Below are positions 1 through 8,873 of a stretch of DNA of 64,000 bases, in pieces. Each line of letters opens with the position of its first letter. The first letter of the stretch is position 1. The translations under genes were made by a program, and so were the position numbers. Under the pieces are notes generated by a model. It made no database searches. It was not told where the DNA came from and saw nothing but the letters and a program-made list of their open reading frames with translations. The stretch comes from Burkholderiaceae bacterium (lineage in GTDB: Bacteria > Pseudomonadota > Gammaproteobacteria > Burkholderiales > Burkholderiaceae_C), in contig JAFMFB010000003.1 of assembly GCA_017856435.1 (NCBI GenBank), forward strand, positions 1 to 64,000. The letters are read 5' to 3'.

Positions 1-65
1 TCGGTGGCGTCAATCACAAACCACTCGTGCGTCACGTCAGCGGGTTTTGCGCTGAACGTAGTCAT
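1..65 (-). CDS. rplM: 50S ribosomal protein L13, 5' fragment
   Basis: Only the first 21 codons lie inside the window; the rest runs off the left edge. Reading the minus strand from the ATG at 65 gives MTTFSAKPADVTHEWFVIDA, which matches the very conserved N-terminus of L13 (the TFSAKP and WFVIDAT elements). L13 is an early-assembling large-subunit protein. In proteobacteria it is normally followed by rpsI (S9), which would lie outside the window. The gene is divergent from rlmJ and has a long leader reaching back to a TATAAT box at 183-188. Confidence 0.9.
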   Translation of the reverse strand, partial: MTTFSAKPADVTHEWFVIDAT

Positions 66-182
66 GAGTGAACTCTTAAAAGTTAAGACAACCCTTTTCC
101 ACGGTCGGTGTTCCTCTTGTGAGAACCTCTTAGGTGGCAAAGAAAGCTCCGTCGCGGGGTTGTAAACGCTACAGAACCGTAG

Positions 183-188
183 ATTATA
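183..188 (-). promoter_or_regulatory. Probable -10 box for rplM
   Basis: A perfect TATAAT is read on the minus strand. No convincing TTGACA lies 16-18 bp upstream; a TTGAAA sits only 5 bp away and cannot act as a normal -35. If used, transcription would start near 176 and leave a leader of about 110 nt before rplM. E. coli L13 binds its own leader mRNA, so a regulatory role is possible but not shown here. Confidence 0.5.
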
Positions 189-278
189 CAAAGTTTCAAG
201 CCTTTATAGGCCTCTTACTGGCCGCCTTGAACAATGCCTCTGTCGCGGGGTGCCTCAGGGCCAGTACCATTGGCGCCT

Positions 279-1154
279 ATGTTCAGTTATCGCCATGCCT
301 TTCACGCCGGCAATCATGCCGATGTCCTCAAGCACTCCACCCTGATCGCCCTACTCAAGTATCTGACTCAGAAAGAAGCGTCCATCACAGTTTTGGACAC
401 CCATGCCGGAGCCGGTGTGTACCGGCTGGACAGCCGGCATGCACTCACCAGCAATGAAGCCAGTGCGGGCATTGGCCAGCTGGCCGGTATGACAAACCAA
501 CAGGCGCTGGCTCCCGTTTTACAGGACTATCTGGCTTTGGTTGCTGAATTCAACCGCTCGGGTCAGCTACGTCATTACCCGGGATCACCATTTCTGGTGC
601 ATCGTTTGCTGCGGCCACAGGATCGGCTCAAACTGTTCGAATTGCACCCAACGGATGCCCGGGCCCTGCAGTTGAATGTCAAGTCCTTAGAGGCGGGTCG
701 CCAGGTCACAGTACAGATCGAAGACGGATTCGAAGGCGTTCGACAATATCTGCCCCCTCCCTCACGACGCGGGCTGGTCCTGTGCGATCCAAGCTATGAG
801 ATCAAGAGTGACTACGCCCGCGTGCAAACCATGCTTGGGGATGCCCTGAAGCGATTTGCCACAGGCGTATACGCCATCTGGTACCCGATCATCCCTCGCC
901 CAGAAGCTCATGATTTGCCACGCCGACTGAAATCCCTGGCTGGCAAGGCAGGCAGGCCATGGCTGCTGGCCAGCCTGACGGTCAAATCAGGCAAGTCAGA
1001 TGAACACGGCCGCGGGGGCTTGCCAGCCTCGGGCATGTTCATCATCAATCCACCGCACACGCTCAAATCCATGCTGCAAGTTGCCCTGCCCCAGATGGTC
1101 GAGGTCCTGGGACAGGATCCCCACGCGGGCTTTACCCTGGATTCAGCCGAATAA
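279..1154 (+). CDS. rlmJ: 23S rRNA (adenine(2030)-N6)-methyltransferase
   Basis: A 291-residue protein of the RlmJ (YhiR) family, which uses SAM to methylate A2030 of 23S rRNA. The start at 279 gives MFSYRHAFHAGNHADVLKH, the family's conserved N-terminus; the same frame is open back to 234, but those residues do not fit. LDTHAGAGVYRL is the SAM-binding region, and CDPSYE is the catalytic (D/N)PPY-type motif with Ser replacing the second Pro. E. coli RlmJ is about 280 residues, so the gene is full length. No clear ribosome binding site precedes the start. It is divergent from rplM and followed after 21 bp by a permease gene. Confidence 0.9.
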   Translation: MFSYRHAFHAGNHADVLKHSTLIALLKYLTQKEASITVLDTHAGAGVYRLDSRHALTSNEASAGIGQLAGMTNQQALAPVLQDYLALVAEFNRSGQLRHYPGSPFLVHRLLRPQDRLKLFELHPTDARALQLNVKSLEAGRQVTVQIEDGFEGVRQYLPPPSRRGLVLCDPSYEIKSDYARVQTMLGDALKRFATGVYAIWYPIIPRPEAHDLPRRLKSLAGKAGRPWLLASLTVKSGKSDEHGRGGLPASGMFIINPPHTLKSMLQVALPQMVEVLGQDPHAGFTLDSAE

Positions 1155-1175
1155 ACTTTTTCTCTTCAGTTGACC

Positions 1176-2081
1176 ATGCACGCTGAATCTCGACGCCGCC
1201 TGGCTTTACTCATGATTTTCATCACACCGGCTCTTTGGTCAGTTAACGCCTTGGTCGCCCGCAAGGCGCCGGGCGTCATCGAGCCCCACATGCTGGCCAT
1301 GATGCGCTGGTTGCTGGCGAGTTTCCTGTTTGCGCTGATCAACCCGAACGAACTTTGGGTTCATCGACGGCAGATTTTTGCGGACTGGAAGCAACACCTG
1401 GTCCTGGGCGCTCTGGGGATGTGGATCTGCGGCGCCTGGGTTTACATTGCCGCCCGAACCACCAGTGGTGCCAATATTGGGCTGCTCTATTCGATTTCAC
1501 CCATTCTGATCGTTCTGGGGTCCGCCCTTTGGCTCCATGAACGGTTCCGCCTGACTCAGACGGTCGGACTGGCCATGGCCCTGCTGGGTGTTTTGCATGT
1601 GGTGGTCAAAGGCCAGTGGACCGCCCTCACAATGGTGCAGTTCGCGCCCGGCGACGGCTGGTTACTGGCGGCCACCCTGTCCTGGAGCCTTTACGCTTTG
1701 CTGCTGAAGAAATGGCCCAGCCCCCTGGGTGCAGGCTCCCGGCTTGCAGTCATCAGCCTGGCTGGGGCCGTGGTGAATCTGCCTTTTGCCGTATGGGAGT
1801 TTGTCCAGTCGGCTGGGCCGGCAATGACCCATGATGGCTTCATGCTGGCCCTGATCGCCGCCGTCATTCCGGGAGTTGGTGCCTATCTGGCTTACTCGGT
1901 CATGCAACGCGAATTGGGCGCAGCAAAAGTGAGTGTCGTGATGTATCTGTCGCCCCTGTATACCGGCCTGATTTCATGGCTTGCCTTGGGCGAAGCGCTC
2001 CAGCCCTACCATGCCACCGGTATCTTGCTGATTCTTCCTGGCATTTACCTGGTGACGCAGAGCAAGAATAAGCTGAACTAA
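1176..2081 (+). CDS. DMT superfamily (EamA) permease
   Basis: A 301-residue integral membrane protein with about ten hydrophobic segments in two repeats, as in EamA/RhaT-type drug/metabolite transporters. The N-terminal repeat contains TPALWSVNALVARKAPGVI and the C-terminal one LGEALQPYHATGILLILPGI, both typical of the family. The ATG at 1176 is preferred over a TTG two codons upstream. Such proteins export amino acids, nucleobases or other small metabolites; the substrate cannot be read from sequence. It may be co-transcribed with rlmJ (21-bp gap) and converges on metF. Confidence 0.85.
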   Translation: MHAESRRRLALLMIFITPALWSVNALVARKAPGVIEPHMLAMMRWLLASFLFALINPNELWVHRRQIFADWKQHLVLGALGMWICGAWVYIAARTTSGANIGLLYSISPILIVLGSALWLHERFRLTQTVGLAMALLGVLHVVVKGQWTALTMVQFAPGDGWLLAATLSWSLYALLLKKWPSPLGAGSRLAVISLAGAVVNLPFAVWEFVQSAGPAMTHDGFMLALIAAVIPGVGAYLAYSVMQRELGAAKVSVVMYLSPLYTGLISWLALGEALQPYHATGILLILPGIYLVTQSKNKLN

Positions 2082-2109
2082 GTTGATGTCTGCTGGCAGC
2101 AGGATTCAA

Positions 2110-2949
2110 TCAGTTCAGCGATAGCCGCCTGCAAATCTCCAGCGTGGCAAGGCTCTGGTTCATACTGTAGAAATGAAGTGCAGGGGCGCCACCGGCGCGC
2201 AGTTGCTCGCACAAATCAGTCACCACATCCATGCCAAAAGCCTTGATGCTGGCTGAGTCATCACCAAAACCCTGCAGGCGCAGGCGAATCCAACGAGGTA
2301 TCTCGGCGCCACAGGCATCGGAGAAACGCATCAACTGGGTTGAACTGGTGATCGGCATGATGCCGGGGACGATCGGGACGTTGATCCCCAAGGCATCGAC
2401 TTCCTCGACGAAACGGAAATAGGCATCCGGGTTGTAGAAATATTGGGTAATGGCCGAATCTGCACCGGCCCTGACTTTGTCGGCAAAGGCCCGGATATCT
2501 TCGCCAAAGCTGCGAGCCTGAGGGTGCATTTCAGGATAAGCAGCGACTTCGATGTGAAAGTCCTGCCCGGTTTCAGCGCGGATAAAGGTTACCAGGTCAC
2601 TGGCATGCTGAAATTCACCACCCATGCCGTAACCACTGGGTAAGTCACCGCGCAAGGTGACCAAACGCTTGACGCCCATGGCCTTGAGAGTTTTCAGATT
2701 TTGTTGAATCGAGGCTTTAGTCGATCCAATACAGGAAATATGGGAGACCGCCGGCACGCCTTCTGAGAGGATTTCGCGGACGGTTGAAAAAGTCCCCTCC
2801 TGCGTGGATCCACCCGCGCCGAAAGTCACCGAGCAATACTCAGGCTTAAGGGCATAGAGTTGCTGTCGCACATTACGCAGTTTGACCACACCTTCAGGCG
2901 TTTTGGGTGGAAAGAATTCAATGCTCAGTGGAAGGTTCTGCTCACTCAT
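2110..2949 (-). CDS. metF: 5,10-methylenetetrahydrofolate reductase
   Basis: A 279-residue FAD-dependent TIM-barrel enzyme that reduces 5,10-methylene-THF to 5-methyl-THF, the methyl donor for methionine synthase. The conserved LSIEFFPPKTPEG lies at the N-terminus; VTFGAGGST, LRGD and PGIMPITS follow in family order. The ATG at 2949 has a good AGAGGTG upstream; the frame is open further upstream but only overlaps tlyA. It is the last gene of the ahcY-tlyA-metF operon (10-bp gap after tlyA), which links folate methyl supply to SAH recycling and is probably under the SAH riboswitch. Confidence 0.95.
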   Translation of the reverse strand: MSEQNLPLSIEFFPPKTPEGVVKLRNVRQQLYALKPEYCSVTFGAGGSTQEGTFSTVREILSEGVPAVSHISCIGSTKASIQQNLKTLKAMGVKRLVTLRGDLPSGYGMGGEFQHASDLVTFIRAETGQDFHIEVAAYPEMHPQARSFGEDIRAFADKVRAGADSAITQYFYNPDAYFRFVEEVDALGINVPIVPGIMPITSSTQLMRFSDACGAEIPRWIRLRLQGFGDDSASIKAFGMDVVTDLCEQLRAGGAPALHFYSMNQSLATLEICRRLSLN

Positions 2950-2959
2950 ACGCACCTCT

Positions 2960-3955
2960 TCAGGATTTGCTTGCAAAAATAAAAAACTCACGGTTGCCGT
3001 CCCCCCCGGTGATCGACGAATCACACCATGCCAGCACCAGCAACCCAAGCGACGCACAGGCCGCGCGTAATTTCTGTTCCACTTGGAGATAAAAGGCTGG
3101 ATCTCGCACGATGCCGCCCTTGCCCACCTGCGAGGGCTGGAGCTCGAACTGAGGTTTGACCAGCATGAGGATGTGGCCGCCATTGGCCAGCAGTGGCACC
3201 AGGGCAGGCAACACCAAGGTCAAGGAGATGAACGACAGATCGCCAGTAATCAACTGAAAGACCGGATTGATCTGGACATCGATCAATTCGCTTCGCCGCC
3301 GTCGTTGTTCTGGCAAAACGCCTTCAGCCACTGCCTTGGCACGGACAGCCCGCTGCGACTTGAAGGCCTCGATCTCATGCTCCTTGGCGTCGTTGCTGTC
3401 GTCATAGTCGTCGCCAATCTCACCGCCATTGCGCATCCAGGCATAAGGCGCCTGCGGTTGAGTCTCGTTATCCTCTTCATCCTTCACGACCTCGCTCATT
3501 GCCAGATCCCAGGCCTGGGCCAGAGTCGCAGGCGTAAGAAATCGGGCATTCAAGCCTTCCAGGCAGGTCACGCGAAGGTCCTTGCGCAGACGCTCGTGCA
3601 ACTGATCACGCCCCACGTCCACGCCAACCACCCGAGCCGCGCCTTGTTGCAAGAGGCAGTCGGTAAAGCCCCCGGTGGATTGGCCCACATCGAGGCACTG
3701 CGTCCCCTGGACCGACAGTGACACCTGCCTGAGCGCCCCCTCAAGCTTGAGCCCGCCGCGCGAGACATAGCGGGCTTCGGCGGCATCCAACAAGCGAAGT
3801 TCGGTGCCCTGGGCAAGTTCCTCCCCGTTTTTGGTCACCTTTCGCCACGGCAACATCGGGCTCAGTCGCCATTCAACGCCAGCGCCAATCAACCGCTGCG
3901 CCTGGGCACGTGATGCCGCCAAGCCACGCTCGACAAGAAGTTGATCAGCTCGCAT
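2960..3955 (-). CDS. TlyA-family rRNA methyltransferase (hemolysin A type) with acidic insertion
   Basis: A 331-residue protein. The N-terminal S4 RNA-binding domain starts MRADQLLVERGLAASRAQAQ and is followed by YVSRGGLKLEGAL, then a Rossmann methyltransferase domain with LDVGQSTGGFTDCLLQ (SAM motif I) and GDLSFISLTLVLPAL, LVKPQFEL and GGIVRDP. TlyA proteins methylate rRNA 2'-hydroxyls in some bacteria. Members are usually about 245-275 residues. The excess is a charged, acidic stretch at roughly residues 170-250 (DEEDNETQ, GDDYDDSNDAKEHE, then a basic QRRRRSE) inserted just before the DLSFISL strand. The start at 3955 is set by homology. It lies between ahcY and metF. Confidence 0.85.
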   Translation of the reverse strand: MRADQLLVERGLAASRAQAQRLIGAGVEWRLSPMLPWRKVTKNGEELAQGTELRLLDAAEARYVSRGGLKLEGALRQVSLSVQGTQCLDVGQSTGGFTDCLLQQGAARVVGVDVGRDQLHERLRKDLRVTCLEGLNARFLTPATLAQAWDLAMSEVVKDEEDNETQPQAPYAWMRNGGEIGDDYDDSNDAKEHEIEAFKSQRAVRAKAVAEGVLPEQRRRRSELIDVQINPVFQLITGDLSFISLTLVLPALVPLLANGGHILMLVKPQFELQPSQVGKGGIVRDPAFYLQVEQKLRAACASLGLLVLAWCDSSITGGDGNREFFIFASKS

Positions 3956-4108
3956 GGAAGCCAATGTTAAAAAATGCAGCAGCGCGCAACAAGCAGGAGG
4001 TACAGGAGGCACCATCAGGCGGATGGCGCACTGACAATCCGGTTGACCCGGGATCAGCGGGGATTACCGGCCACCGCCCCCCGACATGGTGCGACCACGC
4101 GCCAGCGC

Positions 4109-5539
4109 TCAATAACGGTAGGTGTCAGTCTTGTAAGGGCCCTGTTTTGGCACCCCAATATAAGCCGCCTGCTCGTCGGTCAATTCGGTCAACATGGCAC
4201 CTACTTTTTTCAGGTGCAAGCGAGCCACTTTTTCATCAAGATGCTTGGGCAACACATAGACCTTGCCTTGCTCATAAAAATCACTGTGATTGAACAGCTC
4301 AATCTGGGCAATGGTCTGATTGGCAAAGCTTGAAGACATGACAAAACTGGGGTGGCCAGTGCCGCAGCCCAGGTTCACCAGCCGACCCTTGGCCAGCAGG
4401 ATGATGCGCTTGCCGTCCGCAAAGATCACATGGTCAACCTGGGGCTTGATCTCTTCCCAGGCACACTTTTCCTCCAAAAGTGCAACCTGGATTTCATTGT
4501 CAAAGTGACCAATGTTGCACACGATGGATTGATCTTTCATCCGGGTCATGTGCTCGTAGGTGATGACATCCTTGTTGCCCGTGGTAGTGACAAAAATATC
4601 TGCCTTGTCGGCTGCGTAATCCATGGTCACCACGCGGTAGCCTTCCATGGCCGCCTGCAGCGCGTTGATCGGATCGATTTCAGTCACCCACACCTGGGCT
4701 GACAAGGCGCGCAGGGCCTGGGCCGAACCTTTGCCGACATCTCCGTATCCACAAACCACAGCCACCTTGCCGGCAATCATGACATCGGTGGCGCGCTTGA
4801 TGCCATCGACCAGAGATTCACGGCAGCCATAGAGGTTGTCAAATTTGCTTTTGGTGACCGAGTCATTGACATTGATGGCGCGGAACATCAACGAGCCCTT
4901 GGCGCTCATTTCCTTCAAGCGATGGACGCCGGTGGTGGTCTCCTCAGTCACACCAATGATCTGAGATGACTTGCGGCTGTACCAGGTTGGGTCCTCAGCC
5001 AGCTTGGCCTTGATGGCGGCAAAAAGCTCCCGCTCCTCTTCGCTCTTGGGGTTGGCAACCAGGGACGCGTCCTTTTCTGCATTCTTGCCCAGGTGCATCA
5101 GCAAGGTGGCGTCCCCGCCATCATCCAGAATCATGTTGGGACCTTCAGCATCGCTGCCTTTGGATCCAAATTCAAAAATACGGTGGGTGTAATCCCAATA
5201 GTCTTTCAGCGACTCGCCCTTGTAGGCAAAGACTGGCGTTCCTTTGGCAACCAAGGCGGCAGCGGCATGATCCTGGGTAGAAAAAATATTGCAGGATGCC
5301 CAGCGCACCTGCGCGCCCAAGGCTTCCAGTGTCTCGACCAGCACAGCCGTCTGAATTGTCATGTGCAGGGAACCCGTAATCCGCGCACCTTTCAAGGGCT
5401 GAGTTTTGGCGTATTCATCGCGTATCGCCATCAGTCCAGGCATCTCGGTCTCGGCGATCCGAATTTCCTTGCGGCCCCACTCGGCCAGCGCCAGGTCGGC
5501 GACCACATAGTCTTGGGCAGGTTTTAGAACAGCACTCAT
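4109..5539 (-). CDS. ahcY: S-adenosylhomocysteine hydrolase
   Basis: A 476-residue cytosolic NAD-dependent enzyme that splits SAH into adenosine and homocysteine, relieving product inhibition of methyltransferases. Recognised by [16 protein letters not shown], the NAD-binding [16 protein letters not shown] and the C-terminal KTDTYRY, which supplies the conserved Lys and Tyr. The length suits the longer proteobacterial form. The start [11 protein letters not shown] has GGAG five bases upstream. Its leader carries an SAH riboswitch (5617-5709), so expression should respond to its own substrate. It is first in the ahcY-tlyA-metF operon, 153 bp before tlyA. Confidence 0.97.
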   Translation of the reverse strand: MSAVLKPAQDYVVADLALAEWGRKEIRIAETEMPGLMAIRDEYAKTQPLKGARITGSLHMTIQTAVLVETLEALGAQVRWASCNIFSTQDHAAAALVAKGTPVFAYKGESLKDYWDYTHRIFEFGSKGSDAEGPNMILDDGGDATLLMHLGKNAEKDASLVANPKSEEERELFAAIKAKLAEDPTWYSRKSSQIIGVTEETTTGVHRLKEMSAKGSLMFRAINVNDSVTKSKFDNLYGCRESLVDGIKRATDVMIAGKVAVVCGYGDVGKGSAQALRALSAQVWVTEIDPINALQAAMEGYRVVTMDYAADKADIFVTTTGNKDVITYEHMTRMKDQSIVCNIGHFDNEIQVALLEEKCAWEEIKPQVDHVIFADGKRIILLAKGRLVNLGCGTGHPSFVMSSSFANQTIAQIELFNHSDFYEQGKVYVLPKHLDEKVARLHLKKVGAMLTELTDEQAAYIGVPKQGPYKTDTYRY

Positions 5540-5594
5540 AGATACTCCGATTCAGAACGTTTGAACGCCACTGGAGATGGTGCTTGCCGGAACG

Positions 5595-5709
5595 GCTCAC
5601 CTCACATCATTACAGTGGGTGAGCGCAGTTTGGGAGGGAAGTCCTTGACTTCAAGTTCGAGCCTAACTTGTCTGCCTACAGGGCAGGACGAGCTGCAACG
5701 CTCCTCGAA
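5595..5709 (-). promoter_or_regulatory. SAH riboswitch (aptamer 5617-5709) with competing hairpin
   Basis: Read on the minus strand, the ahcY leader has the core SAH-aptamer elements in order: TTCGAGGAGCG at the 5' end, a CTGCC/GGCAG hairpin (5682-5686 with 5672-5676), AGGCTCGAA (5656-5664) and GCGCTCACCC at the 3' end (5617-5626). TTCGAG pairs with CTCGAA to form P1, and GAGCG (5699-5703) pairs with CGCTC (5621-5625) as the pseudoknot. Just downstream, GGTGAGC (5595-5601) is a perfect complement of GCTCACC (5618-5624), so it competes with the pseudoknot strand. That fits an ON switch in which SAH binding frees the downstream region. The motif class is known upstream of ahcY in beta- and gammaproteobacteria; the switching model is inferred. 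Confidence 0.88.
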
Positions 5710-5716
5710 CGAATTA

Positions 5717-5722
5717 ATTATA
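5717..5722 (-). promoter_or_regulatory. -10 box of the ahcY operon
   Basis: A perfect TATAAT on the minus strand, 8 bp upstream of the riboswitch 5' end, places the start site near 5710 so the transcript would begin directly with the aptamer. The -35 region is weak (CTGTGA at about 17 bp spacing). Confidence 0.6.
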
Positions 5723-5830
5723 AATTGGAATCAGCCTGCTCACAGGGCTGGCATACTGCCCCATTTCGCTTAATATCGGACCCGCTTTGCACCCCATAAG
5801 TAAATAGTTCAACGAAACGGAGACAACCCT

Positions 5831-6787
5831 ATGAAGCGTCTGATTCTTCTTCTCGCAGCCCTGGTGCTTGCCAGCTCGTCATGGGCCCAGTCCTGGCCCA
5901 CCAAACCTGTGCGGGTCATCGTTTCATTGCCAGCCGGTAGTGCCACTGACATTGTGGCCCGCGCGCTGGCCGAGCGCCTGACGCAGCAATTAGGTCAGCC
6001 CTTTGTCGTAGAGAATCGTCCTGGCGCAAGCGGTTCGATTGCCATGAACCTGGTTGCCAAGGCCGATCCGGATGGTTACACCTTGCTGGTGCATTCATCC
6101 TCAGCCACCGTGGTGCCATCTACCATTCCCAACCTGCCCTTTGATGTCTTGAAAGATTTTTCGGGCATCACGATGCTGGCCAATATTCCCAATGCGCTGG
6201 CGGTCTCACCCAAAAGCAGCTTCAAGTCGGTCAGGGATTTGGTGGCTTTTGCCAAGGCCAACCCGGGCAAGATCAACTACGCCACTGTCGGCTCAGGCAG
6301 CGCCACCCATCTGAACGCAGAGCGTTTTCGCTTGGGTGCAGGCTTTGAAGGCACCCAGGTGCCCTACAAGGGCACTGCCGAGGCCCTGACCGACCTCATG
6401 GCGGGTCGGGTTGATTTCTGCTTCTGTCCGGTCAGCAATGTCCTGCCGCTGGCCAAAGATGGCCGCCTCATGATGCTCGCCGTTGGATCCAGCAAACGCG
6501 CCTCGGGAGCGCCGGACACCCCCACCACCGAGGAAGCTGGCGTCCCTAACTCTGCTTACAACTTTTATGTTGGAATGACCGTCCCCTCCAAGATGCCGCG
6601 TGAGCTGGTGAACAAACTCCATGCTGAGACCGTTAAGGCGCTCCAGTCACCTGAGATGAAAGAGCGTTACGGAAAAATGGGGGTAGACGCCAACATCTTC
6701 ACCCCTGAGCAATACGACACTTATTTGCGCAATGAAGTGGCATCCAATGCCATTCTGGTCAAGGCGGCCAAGATCGCAACCCAGTAA
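5831..6787 (+). CDS. Bug-family tripartite tricarboxylate transporter receptor (periplasmic)
   Basis: A 318-residue exported solute-binding protein. Residues 1-20 (MKRLILLLAALVLASSSWAQ) form a signal peptide. SWPTKPVRVIVSLPAGSATDIVAR is followed by VVENRPGASGSIA, the usual Bug/TctC signature, with GTAEALTDLMAGRVD later. Bug proteins capture carboxylates and related molecules in the periplasm for TctAB permeases. No tctA or tctB is adjacent, so this is an orphan receptor, as is common in Burkholderiales. GGAG lies 11 bases before the ATG. It is divergent from ahcY; the ligand is unknown. Confidence 0.9.
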   Translation: MKRLILLLAALVLASSSWAQSWPTKPVRVIVSLPAGSATDIVARALAERLTQQLGQPFVVENRPGASGSIAMNLVAKADPDGYTLLVHSSSATVVPSTIPNLPFDVLKDFSGITMLANIPNALAVSPKSSFKSVRDLVAFAKANPGKINYATVGSGSATHLNAERFRLGAGFEGTQVPYKGTAEALTDLMAGRVDFCFCPVSNVLPLAKDGRLMMLAVGSSKRASGAPDTPTTEEAGVPNSAYNFYVGMTVPSKMPRELVNKLHAETVKALQSPEMKERYGKMGVDANIFTPEQYDTYLRNEVASNAILVKAAKIATQ

Positions 6788-7061
6788 GCCCTGTTGCTCA
6801 ATACTGTGGGCCAGCTGAGTCTGACCACTCTTGAGTGGCTTGATCTAGCAGGCTACTGACAAGCGCCAAAGGTCGCTCCTAAAGTGCCGCGACCCTGGCG
6901 CCAGTGGTACCGCCACAGCTTGCACCTAAGCGGGCCTCATCCATAGCTTGGCATCGGCTCAAGCCGGTAAAATCTGTTCCGTAGATTTCCGCTCGTTTCC
7001 CGCTTGTGGACCGAGCGCCTCATTAGGCATCTCAGATGCCTGTGACCCCCTGGAGTTTCCC

Positions 7062-8693
7062 TTGTCTTTTGCCTCCGAAACGCGGCGCCGCCGTACTTTT
7101 GCCATCATCTCGCACCCAGACGCGGGGAAGACGACCCTCACTGAGAAACTGCTGTTATTTTCTGGCGCCATACAGATTGCCGGTTCGGTAAAGGCTCGCA
7201 AAGCCAGTCGGCACGCCACCAGCGACTGGATGGAAATCGAAAAGCAGCGCGGAATCTCAGTGGCCAGTTCGGTGATGCAGATGCAATACAGAGAGCACGT
7301 AGTCAACCTGCTGGACACGCCCGGACACAAGGACTTCAGTGAGGACACCTACCGAGTCCTGACGGCTGTCGATTCCGCCTTGATGGTGATCGATGCAGCC
7401 AACGGCGTGGAAGCGCAAACCCGTCGCCTGATCGAGGTCTGCCGCCAGCGCGACACTCCAATCATCACATTTGTCAACAAGATGGACCGTGAGGTGCGCG
7501 ATCCGCTGGACATTCTTGATGAAGTGGAACGCGAACTGGGCATGCCCTGTGTCCCGATGACATGGCCTGTGGGTCAAGGCAAGTCCTTTGGCGGCATCAT
7601 CAATTTGCACAGCCAAACGCTTTCGGTTTTTGAGGCTGGCAGTGATCGCCGCCCCCAGGACTTCGAACATATCCGCCTGGCCGATTCCGATGTCCTCAAG
7701 ACCCGTTTTGGCAGCACCTACGAGGCGGCTCTGGACGGCATGGAGTTGGCCACTGGCGCCTCCCCCACTTTTGACCGTGAGGCTTTTCTTGCCGGCAAGC
7801 AGACCCCCGTTTTTTTTGGCTCCGGGGTCAACAATTTCGGGGTGATGGAGGTCTTGGACGCTCTGGTCGAACTGGCGCCTTCGCCCAAACCCCGAACCAG
7901 TTCGCTGGTTGTCAATAAGGAAACCGTCTCAAAACTCGTGCAACCCGAAGAGATGGTTTTTTCCGGGGTGGTCTTCAAGGTCCAGGCCAATATGGACGCC
8001 AATCACCGCGACCGCATCGCCTTTGTTCGCATCTGTTCCGGAAGGTATCAGCCCGGCATGAAATTGCGAGTTCAGCGAACAGCCAAAGAACTGAGACCGA
8101 CCAGTGTGGTCACCTTCATGAGTCAGCGACGCGAGGCAGTTGAAGAAGCCTATGCGGGTGACATCGTGGGCTTTACCACCCATGGCGGCGTTCAGCTCGG
8201 CGACACGATCACCGATGGTACGGCTGCCCTGCAATTCACCGGTCTGCCTTTTTTCGCGCCTGAGCTGTTCATGACCGTGGTCCTCAAAAATCCCCTGCGC
8301 ACCAAACAGTTACAGCAAGGCCTGGCTCAACTGGGTGAAGAAGGCGCGATTCAGGTATTCCGACCTGAAATCGGTGGCAACATGCTGTTGGGTGCCGTGG
8401 GTCAGCTACAGTTTGAGGTGGTCCAGCATCGGCTCAAGAGCGAGTATGACGCTGATATACGTTTGGAAGGCTGCCAGTACACCGGAGCACGCTGGATCAG
8501 CGCAGACACAGGGGCCGATTTGAAAGCCTTTTGCGATGCCTATCCCCAGCGCCTGGCCCGTGATGCAGCCAACACCCTGGCCTATCTTTGCACGTCACCC
8601 TACGATGTGCGCCTGGCGCAAGAGCGCTTTCCAAAAATCCACTTTCATCCCTTGCGTGAACATGCTGGCCTCGCCCTGCAAAATTCTGGTTGA
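7062..8693 (+). CDS. prfC: Peptide chain release factor 3
   Basis: A 543-residue translational GTPase that recycles RF1/RF2 from the ribosome after peptide release. G-domain motifs: SHPDAGKTTLTEK (G1), DTPGHKDFSEDTYR (G3) and NKMDRE (G4). RF3-specific signatures include TSDWMEIEKQRGIS and FKVQANMDANHRDR. The start is best placed at the TTG at 7062, which has GGAG nine bases upstream and gives SFASETRRRRTFAIISHPDAG, close to the family N-terminus. The frame stays open to 6948, but those 38 residues have no family counterpart. The C-terminus ends at FHPLREHAGLALQNSG, as expected. E. coli RF3 is 529 residues. Confidence 0.95.
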   Translation: MSFASETRRRRTFAIISHPDAGKTTLTEKLLLFSGAIQIAGSVKARKASRHATSDWMEIEKQRGISVASSVMQMQYREHVVNLLDTPGHKDFSEDTYRVLTAVDSALMVIDAANGVEAQTRRLIEVCRQRDTPIITFVNKMDREVRDPLDILDEVERELGMPCVPMTWPVGQGKSFGGIINLHSQTLSVFEAGSDRRPQDFEHIRLADSDVLKTRFGSTYEAALDGMELATGASPTFDREAFLAGKQTPVFFGSGVNNFGVMEVLDALVELAPSPKPRTSSLVVNKETVSKLVQPEEMVFSGVVFKVQANMDANHRDRIAFVRICSGRYQPGMKLRVQRTAKELRPTSVVTFMSQRREAVEEAYAGDIVGFTTHGGVQLGDTITDGTAALQFTGLPFFAPELFMTVVLKNPLRTKQLQQGLAQLGEEGAIQVFRPEIGGNMLLGAVGQLQFEVVQHRLKSEYDADIRLEGCQYTGARWISADTGADLKAFCDAYPQRLARDAANTLAYLCTSPYDVRLAQERFPKIHFHPLREHAGLALQNSG

Positions 8694-8873
8694 GCATCTT
8701 AATTTTCTTGTTCTATCGCGTCAGTACGTACTTACTGAATTTTTTGGGTCCCCGCTACAGATTTCCACTTAACAAGTGGGCAACCCTGTGGATAAAGCAG
8801 AGAGCACCCGGCGCAGGCCCCACCAATCCTTGCATTGCACAAATTGCTAAAAATCTAGGCAGTGGCTGACTGC

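Noticed and set aside
2090..2102. CTGCTGGCAGCAG palindrome between the DMT permease and metF
   Set aside because: The one-base centre leaves no usable loop and there is no T run, so it is not supported as a terminator.
3083..3721. Open frame of 212 codons on the plus strand inside tlyA
   Set aside because: Its residues are a shadow of tlyA; no ribosome binding site or family.
6821..6839. CCACTC/GAGTGG inverted repeat after the Bug gene
   Set aside because: The arms are too close for a stable hairpin loop and no T run follows.
6948..7061. N-terminal extension of prfC
   Set aside because: The 38 extra residues have no family counterpart, while the TTG at 7062 has a good Shine-Dalgarno and the correct N-terminus.
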